Shown: positions 53,960 to 62,672 of the stretch, piece by piece
Position numbering within the stretch: position 1 is the stretch's first letter
How the letters are laid out: every line of letters starts with the position of its first letter
Assembly: GCA_963775805.1 (NCBI GenBank)
Contig: CAVZKG010000005.1
Span: 248,001-312,000, forward strand
Direction: 5' to 3'
Source of the DNA: JAFAMB01 sp963775805
GTDB taxonomy: Bacteria; Verrucomicrobiota; Verrucomicrobiia; Chthoniobacterales; JAFAMB01
Length of the DNA stretch: 64,000 bases
Notes under the pieces: generated by a model
What the model was told of the DNA's origin: nothing
The model's database searches: none
Seen by the model: the letters and a program-made list of their open reading frames with translations, nothing else
Program-made: the position numbers and the translations under genes

Positions 53960-54250
53960 CGTGAAGAAATTCTCGCAGGAGGGCGCAGAGAATCGGATTT
54001 GCCACAGAGGCGCAGAGGACACAGAGTTTTGGACCTTTTGAAGTCCTGCTATCCGGAATGGAGCGCTGTCGCGTTGAACTCGCGGTAAAGACTCGGACGC
54101 CGGGAAAACGCCAGAACGTTCGGGACTTGAACGTACAATAGGCTTCCAGCCTGTTCGTTCCCGGGAACGATTCACCACAGGGCACCGAGACAGGGAGGAG
54201 GCGCAGAGAGGAACGTATTCACCACACAAAGGCGTTATGCGTGAATTTAA
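53960..54250. repeat. intergenic 'cacagaggcgcagag' repeat cluster
   Basis: Several related segments (ggagggcgcagagaatcgg, gccacagaggcgcagagg near 54000-54020, and caccgagacagggaggaggc near 54183-54205) belong to one degenerate repeat family. The opposite-orientation relative lies near 32570-32615. No protein-coding feature is convincing here. Confidence 0.55.
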
Positions 54251-54358
54251 CGCGAGGCGCCCGGGGGGAATGGCTTTTGTCCCTCGCGTCGATTTCCGTG
54301 CCATGCCGATTCCTTGCAAACTGATTCCATCGCGAGCATCTTCCGGAATAATCAAGGT

Positions 54359-54496
54359 ATGACCCGAGCCAAACTTTTAGCGCTTGCCCTCTTTACCGGC
54401 CTCTTGCTTTCTTCTTGCTCAGATCTCGAGCCTTCTACTGATCAGACCGATCCCGGGCGGCCCAGTCGACCAGGCTCAGGCGCGGTGGGCTACTAG
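54359..54496 (+). CDS. very small lipoprotein
   Basis: 45 residues from the ATG at 54359: MTRAKLLALALFTGLLLSSC, with lipobox LLSSC at residues 16-20, then a short acidic/proline tail (ending GSGAVGY). It has an AAGG Shine-Dalgarno-like site 1-5 bp before the ATG. Function unknown; tiny lipoproteins of this type recur in this window. Confidence 0.6.
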   Translation: MTRAKLLALALFTGLLLSSCSDLEPSTDQTDPGRPSRPGSGAVGY

Positions 54497-54516
54497 TGCG
54501 CCAATATGGTTCGGCC

Positions 54517-54639
54517 TTATTGGAGAAATCGCCATGAGAAGATCACAATCGCTAAGACCAACAGGGCGACCAAGATCACCAAAAAGTTGAATCGCCGCGT
54601 CCGTCGCTCGTACGCGCGCAATAATGTATCGTCCTCCAT
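54517..54639 (-). CDS. 40-residue tail-anchored membrane protein
   Basis: Frame MEDDTLLRAYERRTRRFNFL then a single strongly hydrophobic helix (VILVALLVLAIVIFSW) and a short RFLQ end. The N-terminal charged helix and C-terminal membrane segment suit a tail-anchored regulator or stress peptide. It converges on the small lipoprotein gene, 20 bp apart. No family recognised. Confidence 0.5.
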   Translation of the reverse strand: MEDDTLLRAYERRTRRFNFLVILVALLVLAIVIFSWRFLQ

Positions 54640-54859
54640 GATTTCTATTCCGACGACCAACCAATGTGCTCAAACGATTGAACATTCTTACGGACAAAAG
54701 AGCTTAGAAACAACGCGAAATGTTAGTTCGAGCAAATCGTCTTCGCCCATATTCAATTCGAAGGGTTGACCTCCTTTTTCAGGTATAGCGCTGGATCGGC
54801 CAGGATAACATTTCCACTTTCAACATTATCGTAATTTGTTGTGCTATCTTCTTACCACT

Positions 54860-55364
54860 ATGCCGTTGCCCCCGTCGTCCAGAAGGCGATTCCGTGGTGG
54901 TTAAGCGTCAGTATCGGAACTGGCTGTAGCTTACCGGCGAGGCGCAGTCCGGATGAGGGTATATTCGTCGGAAAAAACCGACGCATCCGGAGCGTAGGTT
55001 TCGATCGCGTCATTGGAAGTCATGTTTGCTTTGATCACGCAGTCTGTCATGAAGGCCTTTACGCGCGTGTGCAATTCCCCAGGCCCACATCGCTCGCGAC
55101 GACGTTGCCTCGAGAACCATCCTCAAAACCGATCACTAGATTGGCTCAGTTTTCCACATCCACCGGATCGGAGCTGATCCATCGGCTCGCTCCCAGCTCC
55201 CAGGCCCGCCTGGCGGCGCTGCTGTGAATCAGGTCGGCTGTGTCCGCAAGCAAGAACGCGGGACGGATGGCTTTTCCTCCCGCAATTGATCCTCCCATTG
55301 TTTCAAGTGCAGTGACGCCCCGACCGAATGCACTCCCATGAGCAACAACGCCCCACCTCAGCAT
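54860..55364 (-). pseudogene. decayed Gfo/Idh/MocA-family oxidoreductase
   Basis: Reverse-strand reading gives IRPAFLLADTADLIHSSAAR and RAWELGASRWISSDPVDVEN, then an in-frame TGA where the family has a tryptophan. It resumes with VIGFEDGSRGNVVASDVGLG, shifts frame, and continues SNDAIETYAPDASVFSDEY. Together these reproduce the substrate-side half of a Gfo/Idh oxidoreductase, with one stop and at least one frameshift. The NAD-binding N-terminal half is missing. Coordinates are approximate. Confidence 0.65.
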
Positions 55365-55567
55365 TGTGATGAGCTCCTTATTTCATGCGTTCCCCCGGGC
55401 ACGCGCTTGCCGATAGGTTCGGGATAGCGGTCTAAGCTCTGGGCTCTAAACTTTTTTGGCGAGCTCACCGCCGATCTCGTAGTTCGTCGAGTTCAGCCAG
55501 CCCCTCAGTCACCTTCACGACGGCGATGAAGTCCTGGTCGATCGCGCCGCGAGCAGCAAGAGCCGCA

Positions 55568-55750
55568 AACTGCGTTCTTGAGGTCACTGACAACGGATCC
55601 GGTATGGCTGATTCTCAGGCGGCGAGCAGAGAAGGATTCGGATTTTCCAACATGCGAGCTCGAGCCGAAAATATCGGTGTACAACTAGAAATTCGAAGTG
55701 CCGCGGGACGGGGCACCACGATTGTTGTTCACTTACCGATGGATTTTTGA
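55568..55750 (+). pseudogene. histidine-kinase HATPase C-terminal fragment
   Basis: About 60 residues matching only the end of a NarL-type sensor kinase ATPase domain: LEVTDNGSGM (G1 box), GFGFSNMRARAENIGVQLEI (G2 box region) and GRGTTIVVHLP. Sensor, dimerisation and phospho-acceptor parts are absent upstream, so it is a remnant. Confidence 0.7.
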
Positions 55751-56058
55751 CAGGCACGCTTCCTGAGTTTTGCTGAATTTCTAGTCGTCCACGATAGCTC
55801 TTTGGAGTCAAAGAAAAGAGTACATTCTGACCATGGAAGTGCCTGAACAGGTGTGCGATCTGTTCTAGAAGTTCAAACTGAAAGCATCCGCGTTCTAATA
55901 AAATAATCGGACTCTCTTCAGCGTCTGGGATTCGAGACGCTAATATCCAAATTTTCGTAACCTCATGAGTAGAGACCTTAACGATTCGTCAGAAGATTCT
56001 GCTGATTTGATCCAAGATACCCGGCCTCGCTCAGGGCACGCTGAACCAAGGAGAGTTC

Positions 56059-57006
56059 GTGAATATTAAAATTATTGAACCGCTAGGCCAATCAGAAACA
56101 GCCATCAGATCTCGTCTCAGAGATCTGCTTGAAAAGGGCGGTCATCGCCTATGCATCTGCGACACACGAGGCTTGATCGATGCGGATTTGATCCAGAAAG
56201 TTGGTGACGCTGACATCCTCTTGCTGAGCAATCGTCCGCTTTCCCGGGAGGTGATCGAAGCTTGCCCGAATCTCAAGTTGATCTGTGTAGCGTTCACCGG
56301 TATCGATCACGTGGATCAGGACGCGTGCAAGGCTCGCAATATCATTCTACATAACGCGGCAGGTTACGCAGTCCATGCGGTGAGTGAGTTAGCCATTGGC
56401 CTGATGATCGCCCTGTTGCGGCGGGTCGTCTCTGCGGATGCAACCGTCCGCGCCGCCGGCGACAATCGCGAACTGGTCGGGAACGAATTGTTCGGCAAGA
56501 CTCTAGGAGTTGTCGGATGCGGTGCCATCGGGGTTCAAGTTGCGCGCCTTGGCAACGCCTTTGGCTGCCATGTGCTCGGTTTCGAACGTCATTTTCACCG
56601 AATTGATGATGTGGTGATCCAGCAGGTAGAGCTCGATGAGTTGTTGAGCCGGAGCGACATCATTAGCCTGCATCTACCCTTGACCGCTGAAACGCGGGGC
56701 TTTATTGGACGCGAACAGTTAGCCCGAATGAAGCCTTCGGCTATAATGATAAATACTGCCCGTGGGCCGATCGTTGACCAGTCGGCCTTGATAGAAGCGT
56801 TGCATCAGAATCGCCTTGCCGGTGCAGGTATCGACGTGTTTGACGTAGAGCCTCCGCTGCCGGCCGATCATCCAATTTTCACCGCTCCGAACACGGTGCT
56901 TCTGCCGCACATTGGTTTTGAGACGATCGAAGCCATGTCAGCCAAGGCAGATATCGCGCTGCATCACTTGGAGAATTTCTTGACCCAACGCGGCGTGGCC
57001 TCGTAA
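56059..57006 (+). CDS. D-2-hydroxyacid dehydrogenase
   Basis: 315 residues with a GTG start preceded by AAGGAGAG, spacing about 5 bp, which decides the start. Rossmann motif GVVGCGAIGVQVA (about 153-165), catalytic Arg in NTARGPIVD, Glu in DVFDVEPPLP and His in LLPHIGFET. It reduces 2-keto acids or oxidises D-2-hydroxy acids with NAD(P). The region lacks an obvious pathway partner; DkgA-like reductase follows 280 bp later. Confidence 0.93.
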   Translation: MNIKIIEPLGQSETAIRSRLRDLLEKGGHRLCICDTRGLIDADLIQKVGDADILLLSNRPLSREVIEACPNLKLICVAFTGIDHVDQDACKARNIILHNAAGYAVHAVSELAIGLMIALLRRVVSADATVRAAGDNRELVGNELFGKTLGVVGCGAIGVQVARLGNAFGCHVLGFERHFHRIDDVVIQQVELDELLSRSDIISLHLPLTAETRGFIGREQLARMKPSAIMINTARGPIVDQSALIEALHQNRLAGAGIDVFDVEPPLPADHPIFTAPNTVLLPHIGFETIEAMSAKADIALHHLENFLTQRGVAS

Positions 57007-57334
57007 TGCATTCAGACGCGTGGAGGGATATCTGCGTGCGAGCCTTTTTAATTGTGCGTGGCCATTCCGTCGGCAGTAAAACTTCCCGTGACTTGTTAAT
57101 ATAAATTTGTATCGCTTCGCATGGAACTCTAAGGACGGAGCGATCCGTTTATGAGTTGCTAACGATTCTACTGAGGTGAGTAGGTGATCTGGTGACGCTC
57201 AATGATATCAAATTTACCGCAAACATCAGATTTCGTTATGGGACATAAAAAATGATAATTATATTGTAAGGGCTGCACGGCCGACAGTGATGCTCGAACA
57301 GAAGATAGTAAAAAGGAACAGAACCAATCATTAT
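57007..57334 (+). promoter_or_regulatory. intergenic region before the DkgA-like gene
   Basis: AT-rich around 57247-57270 (aaaaaatgataattatattg), suitable for a promoter -10 region, but no clear -35 pair. No gene or terminator was seen. Confidence 0.3.
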
Positions 57335-58159
57335 ATGTCGACCCAACCAATCATTAGCCTCAATGACGGCAACGTAATTCCGCAACTTGGCTTCGGCGTC
57401 TGGCAGGTGCCAAATGAGGAAGCGTCAAAAGTGGTCGGAACCGCCATTTCGACTGGATATCGCTCCATCGATACGGCCGCGATTTATGGCAATGAAATTG
57501 GCGTAGGAAAGGCAATCGCTGGCAGTCCGGTGCAGCGGGCCCAATTGTTTATTACAACGAAACTTTGGAACGACCGGCACACCAATGCGCGCAGCGCGCT
57601 GAACGAAAGTCTTAGCCGGCTTGGTCTCGACCACGTGGATCTTTATTTGATCCATTGGCCGAAGCCGCGTCAAAACGCCTATTTGGAGGCTTGGAAAGCG
57701 CTGGTAAAGTTGAAGGAAGAGGGACTAGCAAAGTCGGTCGGAGTGTCGAATTTTACGATCTCGTACCTCAAACGAATTATCGATGCGACGGGCGTAGCTC
57801 CATCAGTCAACCAGATTGAGTTGCATCCAGGTTTTCAACAAAAGGAACTGGCGGCTTACCACACGGAGCACGGAATTGCTACTGAATCCTGGAGTCCGCT
57901 CGGTCAGGGTACCGTGCTCGAAAATCCATCGCTCAAAGCAATGGCCCGAAAGCATGGCAGAACGCCAGCCCAAGTTGTCATTCGGTGGCATCTTGATCGC
58001 GGTTACGTTGTGATTCCGAAATCGGTGACGCCGTCGCGCATCCGCGAAAATTTCGATGTGTTCGATTTTTCGTTGGATGCCGATGACCTGGCGATGATCG
58101 CTGCCCTTGATCGCAAAGATGGCCGGATTGGCCCTGATCCCGAGACTGCGGATTTTTGA
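57335..58159 (+). CDS. aldo/keto reductase, 2,5-diketo-D-gluconate reductase-like
   Basis: 274 residues from the ATG at 57335 (MSTQPIISLNDGNVIPQLGF); an ATG at 57287 would add 16 residues. Catalytic tetrad in SIDTAAIYGNE (D, Y), ITTKLWN (K) and LIHWP (H). C-terminal IPKSVTPSRIRENFDVFDF binds NADPH in the family. It reduces small carbonyl compounds; the true substrate is unknown. Confidence 0.94.
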   Translation: MSTQPIISLNDGNVIPQLGFGVWQVPNEEASKVVGTAISTGYRSIDTAAIYGNEIGVGKAIAGSPVQRAQLFITTKLWNDRHTNARSALNESLSRLGLDHVDLYLIHWPKPRQNAYLEAWKALVKLKEEGLAKSVGVSNFTISYLKRIIDATGVAPSVNQIELHPGFQQKELAAYHTEHGIATESWSPLGQGTVLENPSLKAMARKHGRTPAQVVIRWHLDRGYVVIPKSVTPSRIRENFDVFDFSLDADDLAMIAALDRKDGRIGPDPETADF

Positions 58160-58166
58160 GCCGAGA

Positions 58167-58325
58167 TCATCTCCCGAACGATTTCGCGCGGCCGGCACCC
58201 GTTGAGGAACAACCTGTTGCAGGCACGACAGCAACTGCAAGCATCACCGCTGCAAACGCTGACCGCGCGATCTCGGCAATCAGTGCTGCCGGAAAGATTA
58301 CTACCAAGCGTAGCTTTACCGACAT
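58167..58325 (-). CDS. mini-lipoprotein, copy A
   Basis: 52 residues, MSVKLRLVVIFPAALIAEIA then AVVPATGCSSTGAGRAKSFG: a signal peptide with lipobox PATGC and a very short tail. It is paralogous to the next reverse-strand lipoprotein: the sequence around the lipobox codons (aacaggttgttc) and the following CSS-G motif are shared. Confidence 0.5.
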   Translation of the reverse strand: MSVKLRLVVIFPAALIAEIARSAFAAVMLAVAVVPATGCSSTGAGRAKSFGR

Positions 58326-58433
58326 GACTCTGTTTATTAACTATATGTTGATTCATTTAAACTGTGAATAAAGTCTTCCCTTTTTGCGGGTTGACGCGCC
58401 ATTGCTCCATTGCTAAGACGCTGCCCCGTTCGC

Positions 58434-58727
58434 TCAACCGCCAAAGAGGTCAGGGTCAAATCCGGGGCTCCGCGGTGGTTGGTACAGATTGTCGTCTTGG
58501 GGATTCCCAGCCTGCGTATTATTTGGAAATGGACTTATCAGTAATGGGCTAAATCCGGTGCCTGGTGAAGAACAACCTGTTGTAAGAAAAACCGCTACCC
58601 CGAGCACGCCTGCTAGTAACACTGCTCGCCGGACGTGGTTTAAGAAAGCGCCGGAACAATGGTCAGTAAGTAAACTACCACTGCTGGATGGACAGATAAA
58701 TTGCAATATGATTTGATTTCTTTTCAT
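58434..58727 (-). CDS. mini-lipoprotein, copy B
   Basis: Up to 97 residues; the true start may lie further in. The signal segment RRAVLLAGVLGVAVFLTTGC ends in lipobox LTTGC, followed by SSPGTGFSPLLISPFPNN and a proline-rich end (YQPPRSPGFDPDLFGG). Related to copy A about 110 bp downstream. Function unknown. Confidence 0.5.
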   Translation of the reverse strand: MKRNQIILQFICPSSSGSLLTDHCSGAFLNHVRRAVLLAGVLGVAVFLTTGCSSPGTGFSPLLISPFPNNTQAGNPQDDNLYQPPRSPGFDPDLFGG

Positions 58728-59224
58728 TCAGTGACTCCGTAATTGACTACCGGTTTTCGGCTTTTTTTATTCCCGCGCCACAAGCGGGAAATAATTTGGG
58801 TTCAGCAAAAGAGAGCCCCCAGCTTGAACGTTGCAAGCGGCTTGGCGGAGCGAATGCTTTTACTCGCGAAGTATTTCGGAGTTCGGGGCTAGCCCTGACG
58901 AATGGTGGCGCTCCATGCGCATTTCTCACGGGGACGTGTGAAGTGCGGGCTTGGAAGGTCGTTGGAGTTAACGTTATGCTGGTCTTAGCCGATTTAACGG
59001 TGGCCCCGGTGTTTGCTAGCAATTCCGCTCCCTGTGCTTTTCATTTGATGTCGACCTCGCGTACTTCCGGGCAGGTAACGACTACGCTCGAAGCTAATGC
59101 GGCAAATCTAAACTTGTAGATTATCGCCCACTAAATAACATTTCGTTTCCAAAATTGGACGGGTATCTCGGTCAATTGAATTCCGAGCCGCGCATTGCGA
59201 AATGAACAGGCCCGGGAGCCGACT
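58728..59224. other. region between the mini-lipoproteins and the tRNA fragment
   Basis: A hairpin TTCCCGC/GCGGGAA at 58770-58790 is preceded, not followed, by a T-run. A forward open frame (58796-59119) has no recognisable features. Otherwise nothing was identified. Confidence 0.35.
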
Positions 59225-59253
59225 TGGAGCGGGTGAAGGGAATCGAACCCTCG
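59225..59253 (-). repeat. tRNA-Gly 3'-end fragment, probable integration site (att)
   Basis: On the reverse strand the sequence reads as a T-arm (GAGGG-TTCGATT-CCCTT) followed by acceptor strand CACCCGC, T and CCA, the 3' end of a bacterial tRNA-Gly. The 5' half (GCGGGTG and D/anticodon arms) is absent upstream. Such partial tRNA copies are left at one end of elements that integrate into tRNA genes; an integrase gene starts 132 bp away. Confidence 0.65.
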
Positions 59254-59384
59254 TGTTGTGACGCTCCTAGGCAGCGGATCGGCCCAGTGAGAGGGAAAGA
59301 CGATTGTATACGACGAGAAACTAAGGCATACATGTGTGAAAACATGTGTGACTTTTCACGATTTTCCTGGGACTGGGCAAACTA

Positions 59385-60563
59385 ATGGCCTATCTCGTTC
59401 GCGATGCCCGTTCGAGATCGCCCTATTGGTACGGGGTCTATCTGGTTGTCTCCCCAGGCGGTCAGCGTCGGTGGGTACGGAAATCAACGAAAAAGCGCAA
59501 GCGGTCAGAAGCCAAGGAAATCTTGGACGCTTGGCAAAATACCGCAGACCGTGCCGCCGCTGGGAACTTGGACCAGGCCGGGATCCGAGAAATCGTTCTT
59601 GAGACTGTCGAGCGGGTCACGGGGAAGCGAACCGACTCTCCGTCAGTATCCGAATGGCTCGAGCGATGGATTCGGACCGAAAAGGACGCGGTTGGTGTTC
59701 GAACAATGACCCGTTACGAGCAGGTCGTTCGTGATTTCCTGAGAGCCATCGGAGACCAGGCCGACGCGCCACTAGAGGCATTATCAACCGACACGTTCCT
59801 CGCGTTTAAGGAGCACTGGCTCTCCGGAGGACGGGCACCCCGGACAGTGAACCAGACGATCAAGATCCTAAAGCGCCCTTTTAAAATTGCATTGGAGGAA
59901 GGATTGATCGATCGCAACCCGGTGGCCGCTGTCCGGCCAATCCGTACCAGCAGTGCAAAAAAAGATGTATTTAACCCGGAGCAAATCCAGCGCTTGCTCG
60001 AAGTAGCAGAGGGAGACTGGCCGGGCTTAGTGCTTGCGGGATACTTTACAGGCGGGCGCTTGCTCGATCTCGTGAGACTCACTTGGAGCGATGTCGATTT
60101 GGCAGAGAAGACAATCACGTTCGTGCAAAGAAAAACCGGGTCGTCTGTTCAGGTTCCGATCCATCAAGATTTGTACGATTATCTGGTATTACTACCTAGG
60201 TCCGATAGTCCAAAGAGGCCGGTTTTTCCCAAACTTTTCAATAAGCCCGGGGCCGGGAAGTCGGGGCTTAGCATGGCATTCAAGAGACTGATGGAGCGCT
60301 CTGGCATCGATGACGGCGTGGCGCGAAAGAAAGACGGAAAATTTGGGCGCGACGTTTCCCGGATATCGTTCCATTCGCTCCGGCACAGCTTTAACTCGGC
60401 GATGGCCAACGCCGACGTGCCGCTCGAGATCCGTCAAAAGCTGACCGGTCACGCGAGCCATGACATGAACAAGCAGAAGACCGTACCAGTGAGCCTGAAT
60501 CTGCTTATCTGGTGTCATTTTTGCCGCGAGCGCGGGAAGAACCGGTATCACGAATCTGAATGA
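59385..60563 (+). pseudogene. tyrosine recombinase/integrase lacking its catalytic tyrosine
   Basis: 392 residues as read. An N-terminal SAM-like core-binding domain (about 80-175), then the catalytic domain with Arg in TGGRLLDLVRLTW, HSLRH (His-x-x-Arg) near residue 328 and LTGHASHDMN. Right after HDMNKQ, where the family continues with YTH and the nucleophile, the sequence switches at about 60471-60485 to unrelated residues derived from the antisense of an MFS gene. Without the tyrosine it should be inactive. Confidence 0.8.
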
Positions 60564-60626
60564 GAGCGTGTCGAGAAAGACAGTGACAAGAATGAAGGGA
60601 AGGTCAGGCTGACGTTGGACCTGCAT
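60471..60626 (-). pseudogene. MFS transporter N-terminal fragment
   Basis: About 50 residues from an ATG at 60626: LPFILVTVFLDTLSFRFVIP then VLPALAAKMTPD and HWYGLLL, the first helix and loop of a TetA-like major-facilitator transporter. The gene is cut where the integrase sequence begins. It shows that two genes were joined by deletion or recombination. Confidence 0.65.
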
Positions 60627-60778
60627 GTTGTGTTGGGAAAGCTCAGAGAAAAGACGCGAGTTGTCGACCGTCTTTCGAATTGCGGAAGTCGATATCTTTT
60701 GGGCCAGGAGTGGGTAAGTTGCTTGTCCTACGGGTTGCCGTGTCGCGGACCTCGCGCGCCGTGGCGAAGCCCGATTAT

Positions 60779-61207
60779 ATGAAGAATAAGAGCACCAGCG
60801 ACGCTGCATTTGATGCTGCTCTTGCGCACGCTCTGGCGCGAGCCGCATTGGGATTGGATATAGCCGTGCACGGGTACGGCCGTTTGCCGCATCTAGTCGG
60901 ATTTGCGAACGGAATTTTGAAGCAGTTTGCTGCGACGTTTCTTCCGAGTCCACTCGTCTATATTACTGGGTTTGGCATCGCAATCGGTGAAGCGGTCATC
61001 GGGACACTCTTGCTTTTTGGGCTGCTTCTTCGGCCGGCTCTTGTGATTGGTACACTGTTGATGCTGCTATTAATCTTCGGCAGCGCGGTGAGTCAGCAGT
61101 GGGAAGCAGTTTCGGTACAACTAATAACTGTTGCGTTTTACACCGGATTGCTTGCAACAGTTCGTTACGATCGATTTTCCTTGGACGGGTTACGTCAGCG
61201 CAAATAG
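60779..61207 (+). CDS. DoxX-like membrane protein
   Basis: 142 residues from the ATG at 60779. Four membrane segments, with ALGLDIAVHGYGRLPHLVGF near the start, GEAVIGTLLLFGLLLRPALV and YDRFSLDGL at the end, match the DoxX/terminal quinol oxidase subunit family. It appears intact among truncated neighbours. Role unclear. Confidence 0.8.
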   Translation: MKNKSTSDAAFDAALAHALARAALGLDIAVHGYGRLPHLVGFANGILKQFAATFLPSPLVYITGFGIAIGEAVIGTLLLFGLLLRPALVIGTLLMLLLIFGSAVSQQWEAVSVQLITVAFYTGLLATVRYDRFSLDGLRQRK

Positions 61208-61216
61208 GCTGACTTT

Positions 61217-61396
61217 GTGAAGACAAAAATTCGTTATCGTACTCTCGGAAAGACGGGTCTCCTCGTTTCCCCGATCGCACTTGGCACCATGCAGTTCGGC
61301 TGGAGCGCCGATGAGGCCACGTCACACTCGATCCTGTGTCCCTACTCGCAGTCCCCAGCAGTGACCGGTCCCTTTTCTATGACCCTCGACTTTTGA
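61217..61396 (+). pseudogene. aldo/keto reductase N-terminal fragment
   Basis: A GTG-initiated frame whose first 40 residues (IRYRTLGKTGLLVSPIALGT then MQFGWSADEATS) are a typical aldo/keto reductase start, followed by about 19 unrelated residues and a stop. The catalytic Asp/Tyr and the rest of the barrel are missing. It begins 10 bp after doxX. Confidence 0.7.
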
Positions 61397-61661
61397 GTGG
61401 TGAAGTTTTTCGCGGCGCGACGCAGCGTGCCTCATCGGGAACACGAATGGGAGTGAACTCTAGAATCGCCGAGCCGAGATGCTCTTGGCAACTTGTTTCA
61501 TTTCGGCTTTCACCGTCTCGCCATCTACGAATCCTCTCAATTCGCGTCGGTTTTTCTTAGCCAACGTTGCGCTTGAAATGTGCGACGACAATGACAACGG
61601 GTTCTTTCAGTTCTTAGCAGGAAGTCTAAATCTTCAGCCTGAGAAAGTTGCTGAGCTTCTG
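61397..61661. other. unassigned region between gene fragments
   Basis: About 265 bp with no recognisable gene, probably degraded sequence. A short forward frame near 61578-61694 has no family resemblance. Confidence 0.35.
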
Positions 61662-62342
61662 TTACGCTTTGCGCGAAAGTGTCCCATGGAATGAACGACT
61701 CTGCGCTGCGCGGCGGTACTGAATCGGCGAGACGCCTCGAGCCAACTTGAAGGCCCGACTGAACGAAAATTCCGACCGATAACCGACGCGCGGCGCAATC
61801 TCGGCGAGTCGCAGATCGGTGTCCCCATGCAACTGTACTGCGATACCCATGCGCCAGCGCGTCAGATAGCTATGTGGCGGCTCACCCACCGAGGCACTGA
61901 AAATGCGAGCGAATGCAGCGCGCGACAAACCAGCTTCCTGGGAGAGTTCCTCGAGTGTCCACGCACGTTCGGGTGCCTCGTGCATGCGCGCGAGAGCCCG
62001 CGCTATGTGCGGCGAGCGCACAGCCGAAAACCAGTCGTTTGCTGCCGGAGAAATAGCGTCGGCCCAATCGCGCATGAAGTAAACGAACAAGGACGAGAGA
62101 AGGTTACGCACCACGATCTCGTTGCCAAAGTTTTGGGTCTCCACTTCGCGACGAAGCAGGCGCAGCGTGTCGCTCAGCGGTGAAAATCCGGCTTCCATTC
62201 CGACGCGGAGGGTCACGGCCTGTGGTAGCGCCCGAAGGGCGGGAAGCGCCAGGTGCCGGTCCAAATTAAACTGGCCGCAAATCAGCGTAACGGCCTTTGG
62301 GTCGGGGTCGACAACACCATTACGCTTAGCTAAAGGCTGTTG
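61662..62342 (-). pseudogene. AraC-family regulator truncated at the N-terminus
   Basis: About 226 residues remain. The C-terminal helix-turn-helix pair is intact (LEELSQEAGLSRAAFARIF, RLAEIAPRVGYRSEFSFSRA, GVSPIQYRR). The retained part of the cupin_6 domain starts near DPDPKAVTLICGQFNLDRHL; about the first 100 residues of the usual 300 are missing and no ATG precedes the reading. The frame is closed by a stop just upstream, next to a DUF6788-like remnant. Confidence 0.7.
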
Positions 62343-62353
62343 CGAAATGGCTG

Positions 62354-62614
62354 TTATTTTTTTGCCTTGGTCGGAATGAGACGCTCCTTATTCAAGGCCG
62401 CGAGTTCGCGCAAGCGATCCTGGAGTTGAGACCAAGCCTCGACCCCCTGGCGGACCTGTGCTTCGGCATAGTGGGGAACATAGTAGCCAGTGGTTTTACC
62501 ACGTTTTCCGCGGTAACTGATATATAGCCATGAATGAGTTCTCGACGATCCTAACCAAAGCCCTGTCTTTAGCCTTGGAACGCTACTGGGGCGATTACAG
62601 CCTGTAATATCCAA
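62354..62614 (-). pseudogene. DUF6788-like protein remnant
   Basis: 86 residues. WLYISYRGKRGKTTGYYVP, then VRQGVEAWSQLQDRLRELAA and LNKERLI, resemble the C-terminal part of DUF6788 proteins, which often accompany transposases. The usual N-terminal Cys-rich 'CGKPxCRC' part is missing, so it is probably a fragment. Confidence 0.5.
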
Positions 62615-62672
62615 GTCTCAGATTTTTCGAACCGAGTAGCCGTTACTAACGCCAGTATTCCGGAGCATACAT

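Noticed and set aside
58770..58790. TTCCCGC/GCGGGAA hairpin as an intrinsic terminator
   Set aside because: The T-run precedes the stem on the forward strand and becomes an A-run after it on the reverse strand, so it does not fit a terminator in either direction.
58796..59119. Forward frame of 107 residues near the tRNA fragment
   Set aside because: No homology features or ribosome site, and composition unlike the neighbouring genes.
59225..59300. Complete tRNA gene on the reverse strand
   Set aside because: The T-arm and acceptor 3' strand fit tRNA-Gly, but no matching 5' acceptor strand, D-arm or anticodon arm is present.
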